From Marasmius tenuissimus (lineage: Eukaryota; Basidiomycota; Agaricomycetes; Agaricales; Marasmiaceae): a stretch of 64,000 nucleotides of DNA. The position numbers were made by a program, and so were the translations under genes. Positions 58,601 through 64,000 of the stretch are shown here, piece after piece; position 1 is the first letter of the stretch; each line of letters begins with the position of its first letter. The DNA lies in the NCBI GenBank assembly GCA_029532415.1, contig JAQOTA010000015.1:1706457-1770456 (forward strand). Reading direction: 5' to 3'. The notes under the pieces were generated by a model, which made no database searches, was not told where the DNA came from, and saw only the letters and a program-made list of their open reading frames with translations.

Positions 58601-61600
58601 GGCACAAGATCAGGGAAGTTCACTTCTCCCAGACGCTCCACGAGTGTGCCGAGAGATTTTGCGGCGGTCGCTCGGGCTTCTGGGACTGGATCGACTAGAA
58701 CGACGTGAACAAGAGGTAAGAGCTGTGATAGGTAGGGAATGAAGTCCTTGGAGTCCGTTAGGGAGGCTAAATTTCCGACAATTTGGGCGGCCTTCTTCTT
58801 TGTGTCGGCACCCCTCTCCCTCAAGCCTCGATCGACAATGGGAATAACCTGGCAAATCTCAATCAGCGTGGTGTTCAGAGTGGCGTCACAAAAAACACCC
58901 ACAAGTGCCAAAGACGAATGGTCAATATAGTGCATGAACGAGGTTTTGAGAAGCCCGCTGAGAGCATTCGGTGTCTTGGCGGGATCAACCAACGCCTTCA
59001 GGAGCACCGGGACCAGTGACTGAATCTCAGGATTGCTGATTACTTCACCGAACTGCTTCAAACTTTTGTTGGCTGCAGCTCGAACCTGAGCATGCGAATC
59101 CGTCAAGACGCCGGTCAGGCGTGGAATGACAATAGGGAGGGAGACGGAAAGCTGCCGAGGGGAACAGTACGCCATCATTCCCAGGAGTTCGATTGAACCC
59201 TTCTTGGAACGCCACTGCTTTTCGTCGAGACCGGAAAGAAGTGAGGGAAGAATGAGCTTGACTCCGTACGCCGATAACCGGCTCATGATGACTCGGGCAG
59301 CATCTTGTGTGGCCTCACGGACGTCTGTTGAGGAGTCGCCAAAAGAAGCCAGCAAAAGGGGAAGGACATAAACGATATATGGTTCGAACAAGCGGTTGAG
59401 TGTGCTTGACATCGTCTCGAAGGCAAACATGACCCCCTGTCGTGGTTCATATCGTTTCTTGTCTTCCGTAGCTTCTCTGAGTCGCCGTATTATGTTGAAT
59501 TCCTTCATCCCGGTGATACCCGTTCCTCGGATGACTCCAGCCAGCCCATATGCAGCACCCCGGCGAGTGCCATACTTCGGGGAGTTGAGAAGATCATCGA
59601 ACAGGCTGTCGACAAGGGGTGGGAGCTTCGCTTTCATCAGCTTTGCAAGAGGGGAAAGGCACTCTGACACGGCAATCTGGACTTGTTCGGAAGGCGTCTT
59701 CAGCGCCTCTACTAAACGATCGACGATGGACGATATGCGAGAGTCCGATGGGTCCAAGTGACGCGCAACCCTTCCGAGGAAGATAACAACGGCCTCTTTG
59801 ATCTGATCCCCGGTCTCTGTGGCCGGACTGGGTTTACTGAGATGATCTTCAAACATGGTAACGAGAGAGGCGATACATGAGGCACCGTGGAGGTCGATTA
59901 TGGTGGTACCAGCTGATAGCATGATGCCGCGAACCTGTGGTGCCCGATCACCGAGAGCTTCATCCTCAATGAGGAACCGGAAGAATGGCGGTACGGCGGC
60001 TTCTGTGAAAAAGGGAGCGAGTGACTCGAAGGTTGCAGCAGTTGCGGCTCTTGCTTGCCAAGGATCGGAACGTTCTAGACTTCGTGCAATAACCATACCC
60101 TGCACGCATAGTCAGATGAGCGAATTGAAACTAAAAGTCAATGGAACTCACATAGTCGTCGTATTCTGGGGCGAGAATCTTGGCCTGAAGGCGAAGATAT
60201 AAGAACAGTGTCTGGGGCGCTAAGATGCGTAACGCCCTCTTACCTTATCTCTATAATACTCCTGCAAAGCAGCAATTGTGTCACTAATACTCTGTGGCCA
60301 AGTTTCCACGGCTTCTCCAATGGCCGCTGCAGTGCTGGAACGGACGTAAGCATTGTCATGTTCTGTATATCGTTAGCTAATGGTCTCATAAAGAGGAAAG
60401 GTACGCACCCAGAAAAGGGAGTAACCTCTTAAGGAAGTTCTGCGGTACATCCAGGCCATTGTCGTCCCAAACGTGACGAGCCAAACGTGCGTTTTGTTCG
60501 TCGTCATCGTGACATGCAATCCAGAGTTCCGGGGACCAGTCAAGTTCGGTAAGATCGAAAGGCTAAGAACAAGTATGGTTAATATGCACCAAACATCTGA
60601 CAACAAAGGAGGAGTACCTGCAAGGCCTGTAGGCAGGAGTTCCGTGCGTACACTTCCTGATACAGAGTCCCACGTAGAAGCGCGTCGATTTCCTTCCGTG
60701 TCGCGGAGCTCTGAATCGCTTCGCCTAGTTCTACGAGGGTTGACGACGACTCTTTGCTCAGTTTCGGTTGTAAACGAACGAGATGAATCAGGAGCTCAAT
60801 TGTTTCGGTGCGAGGGAAAGCGGGATCCGCAACTTGGGGGCCCATTAGATTATGGCATATAAAACGGAGATCAAGAGAACACGCACACTCTCCGCAATGG
60901 AACTTAATGATATCCTGGGACAGAGCCAATTGTTCGAGAGTTTCCTCGGGATCTTCTGTAGGAAGGCCTCCCTGCAATACCACATGTCGGAGCAGAGGGA
61001 AGAGATACGAAAAGGTTGACGAATCAAAAGCAACCTGCTCAGATAGGTACCGAAGACGATGCAAAACACGAAGGACGAGTTCTGGGATCAAAGATGATTG
61101 ATGAGTTAACCAATGCGACATGCTCATGTAGCAACTGTCACATACGACTGAGAGGTTCAGCTTGTAGTTCCTCTGGTGTCACATTCGGGCGCAAGCATCG
61201 CAGAACCGCGATGCCCATCCATTTACGGAACGTGTCCAGCCGTTCAGAACAACATTGTGCGAGCGCCTGTAGTTCAGAAGGACGTTGTTAGTTTGGCAGA
61301 GAAACTAAGTTGAGAATTTTTCGTACCAGGTAGGTCTCGAATGCAGCCTGACCGCATAGGAGGGAGCCCTTATCCAAAGCGCCATCCAGAAGCAGCGAAA
61401 CGACAGTGGAGATATAGACTCGGAATTCGGGAACATATGCATCGATGAGACTTCTGACAAGACTGAGCCCGCGTTCAAGATTGGACTGGATCAATGCCAC
61501 CCGTTTGCGAATATCAGCCTCCTTCGCAAGTTGGGCGTTGACTGCGGTTTGTTGCTGCTTTGTGAGGGTGACTGTGTTCATAGCCTTCTTATTTGCCAAT

Positions 61601-64000
61601 GATTTTCTGATATCTGCCTCCCACTGCGCGATCTCTGCATCCTTTCCTTTCCTGGGCTGAGCATCACCCTTTGTGTTCGACAGAACTGCAGAGTTTTGAG
61701 GTATGCGTGAAGAGTAGCTGTGAGGAAGTACATACCATCAACATAAGTGGTTCCCTCCGGTGTAGACCAGACTCCAAAGTCGAATTCTGTCAGCGAGTTG
61801 ACTGCGTCAGGGCTCATATCTTGTTTGAGTTGATCCATAACACGGGGGAGGACAACTTCGGGAGCAACAAAGGCCAAGGTCGTAGTAGCACGGTAAGCTG
61901 CTTCAGGAAACCCCGCCTGTCGGTGCACATGAGTGAAACGTGGAAACAAGGACACAAAATAAGAAGAGGGTACCGGCGCAATGGGGACGGAATTGTCAAG
62001 GATAAGTTGGAAGAGGTCGTTCAAGTTCCTCATAACCAGTTCTCGAGGGTCGCACGCTGCTTTCTGACAAACATCGATCCAAGTCTGCCTCGAGCTTCCC
62101 GCTGGATAATCAAGTCAGTAGATATGATTGAAGGTTGTGTACATCACTCACAGACTAGCCGATGATGAGCGAGAACCAAACCTTTGACAACCGTCTCCTC
62201 TCGCGTTTCGATGTCGAGTTCGTGGCTGGAAGGAACCACACTTAGGAGGAAACTCGAGACCCTTGCGTTATTCGTAGACTCAGCCGCGTCGCTCGAGGTA
62301 GTAGAGCGCGCCAACAAGGCTGTTATGGCATCGTGGGCCATTTGGTTCACGAGTTTGGGGTGTAGAACAGCGGTATTTTCGAGAGCGGTAAGTGTATTCC
62401 TTCTAGTGTCCGATGATACACCGTTCACGGCGAGATGGAGGAAAACTGATCCCAACTGCGTCCTGTATAGTGAGGTCATACGGCTGTATTCGCACGTCTG
62501 GCTCGATGTACTCACCTTAACGACTCGTTCTTAGACACCTCCTTTTTAAAGAAAAGCAAAGCAGCGTCGCTCGCTCTCAAAAGCCAGGTTTCATCTTCTA
62601 GGTCGGATATCTTCTGGTAGACTTTCTCCCATACCAAAAATGAAGGCTTGCTTCCGGCCGTCCCCACAGATTGTATGGTAGCGTTTTTCGAGACCACGTC
62701 ATCTGGAAAAGGTAAATATGATGAAGAGTGTCAGGTAAAAGCAAGCGTGCGTACCGAATGCCCCGGATTTTGAGAAAGGGCCCAAAAGAATAGCAAGGGC
62801 TACGTAGGCTTCCAAGGGGCCCGTTGTAGCAGAAGCGGAAGCGATGTTCTTCAGACTGGCTTCGAATGAGGGAAGAATAGTCCTCCCAAAATCCACAGTA
62901 GCTTTGGGAATGGTCGTATCTCCATTCTGAGAATCCCAAATTGCACCGCCTGACAGTAACGAGAACGCTTTCCTCACCGGAGGCTTCAAACTTCCCATCT
63001 CCTTAGCTATCAAGGTACTAACGTCCTTTGGTAATGAAACATCGTTCTTGAGTAAATATCCTATGTGCGGTGCAAGAGATTTGGCTATGACACCAATGGC
63101 TCCCTCGTGTGTCTCTTTGCCCAATAATGGTGTTGATGTTTCTACGAGCGTTGGTGAAACTTCTTTCGAGGGTGGAACATTGGCGAGCATTGAAAAGAGG
63201 GCAATCCTGTGATCGGGGCCGGTTGTTTTGCCCGTTTTTGGGAGGGCAAGTAGTTCCGTCACGGCGAGTCGAAGATGGCTCTCGGTGTTGTTCTTTTTTA
63301 TGAGGGCCTGGAACAGTGCGATAGAACTTGCGCGGACGGTGGCATTGCTAGATTTGGAGCTGTTAACCGCTTGGGTCACGACTCGTTTGAATGAATCGGT
63401 TTCCAAAGCTTGTTCGTAGTGTGTGAAAAAGTGGGCGAGAACTAAGACGGACAAAGATGAGCATAAGGTCGAACGAGGTTGACCGGTACGTGCCATCAAG
63501 CGAATGTTCGGGAGATCGAAGAAGTGCCTTTTCCGCGGTGGGCAGAATGGAAGACGAAAAATCATTTTCAGTAAAGAACACCTGTATAAGGTCGCTGAGA
63601 GACGCCTGCCGACCTAAGTAAGAAAATGAGCCAGTAGTGTCCATTACCCACTCACCAGAACATGGGGAGGTACGGGTGTTTTCGACATGAGAACGGAGCT
63701 TGTGTATAGTGACACGAGCGCATTCTTCAAGTCGACCGGGAGGCGATCTGCAGGTGGTGTGACGACGTCCTTAAGTCGTATCAATACACTGACAGAAACG
63801 CCTATTAGAGGTATGTGTCGCAGGGGTGATTGTCCAGCCTTGGAAAGGGACAATAGGGTTGAAATCACATCAGGTATTCTGGGACCAGCCTGCCCGAGGA
63901 CGCAAACGAATAAGTAACCCAGGCCGGAGTAGAACAACCGGCCTTACCGATCGAAGGGCGCGACGAGTGACGACCAAGCCGCCGTTTTTCAGTGAAGGTT
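55624..64000 (-). CDS. GCN1: Gcn2 activator GCN1 (3' part; 5' end beyond right edge)
   Basis: GCN1 is a ribosome-associated HEAT-repeat protein that activates the eIF2alpha kinase Gcn2 during amino-acid starvation and on collided ribosomes. The stop is at 55624-55626. The gene runs through more than a dozen introns of about 50 bp and leaves the window at the right edge. The longest exon block (58186-60105) contains the eEF3-like HEAT region, with DEKQWRSKKGSIELLGMMA, VIPRLTGVLTDSHAQVR, HSSLALV|IPIVDRGLRERG, AAQIVGNLASLTDSKDFIPYL and VLVDPVPEARATAAKSLG. HEAT repeats continue on both sides. The C-terminal part ends with VFEKLGLMPKVAKKIQES. A 54-bp stopless intron lies at 58849-58902. The identity is firm; the exact exon map of the 5' portion was not fully resolved. 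Confidence 0.93.

Overview
The window looks like a nuclear chromosome segment of a mushroom-type basidiomycete (Agaricomycetes). Genes are split by many short introns (mostly 48-60 bp, GT..AG, often with a visible CTNAC-like branch point). Housekeeping proteins are of fungal type, and several predicted proteins belong to families I associate with Agaricomycetes. The assignment is inferred from gene structure and protein similarity recalled from knowledge; no database search was run. Most multi-exon models below were spliced by hand. For nearly all of them the exon lengths sum to a multiple of three, which supports the junctions.

Layout, left to right. 1-2964 (-): 5' part of a secreted protein built from tandem hydrophobic modules, running off the left edge. 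4138-5711 (+): a short cystathionine beta-synthase. 6366-16128 (+): the ATM/Tel1 checkpoint kinase in 11 exons. 16438-18132 (-): a GT15 (Kre2/Mnt1) mannosyltransferase. 19027-20319 (-): an ASXH/DEUBAD-type nuclear protein. 20676-21330 (-): a small Ser-rich protein. 22006-22903 (+): RNA polymerase I/III subunit AC19 (Rpc19). 23259-24188 (-): a DUF4336 metallo-hydrolase-like protein. 24757-26340 (-): an F-box-like protein. 27353-27616 (-): a second small Ser/Thr-rich protein. 28281-30994 (+): a Ste20/PAK kinase with a CRIB domain.

31.6-42.1 kb is the accessory part. It holds three intact genes and one broken gene of a single-pass membrane protein family. A fifth, frameshifted member lies at 48.3 kb. 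A block of about 4 kb (about 31,585-35,540) was duplicated in direct orientation to about 36,750-40,584. The second copy then lost about 1.35 kb, which truncated one gene, and took in two mobile insertions. One is a 94-bp poly(A)-tailed retroposon with a 16-bp target duplication. The other is a 654-bp mariner-like MITE with terminal inverted repeats and a TA duplication. The first copy preserves the empty site for both, so both insertions can be read directly from this window.

The right part returns to housekeeping genes. 43730-45394 (+) is HMG-CoA synthase. 45750-47216 (+) is an Rpp40-like RNase P/MRP subunit. 49548-50738 (+) is a disordered hypothetical protein. 51198-54173 (+) is a VPS9-CUE Rab5 exchange factor. 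54278-55439 (-) is pantoate-beta-alanine ligase. 55624 to the right edge (-) is the Gcn2 activator GCN1. There is no sign of operons, CRISPR arrays, rRNA or tRNA genes. The genes work in separate pathways (sulfur amino acids, DNA damage signalling, glycosylation, transcription, sterol and CoA synthesis, endocytosis, amino-acid starvation signalling). The coherent local theme is the expansion and decay of the membrane-protein family.
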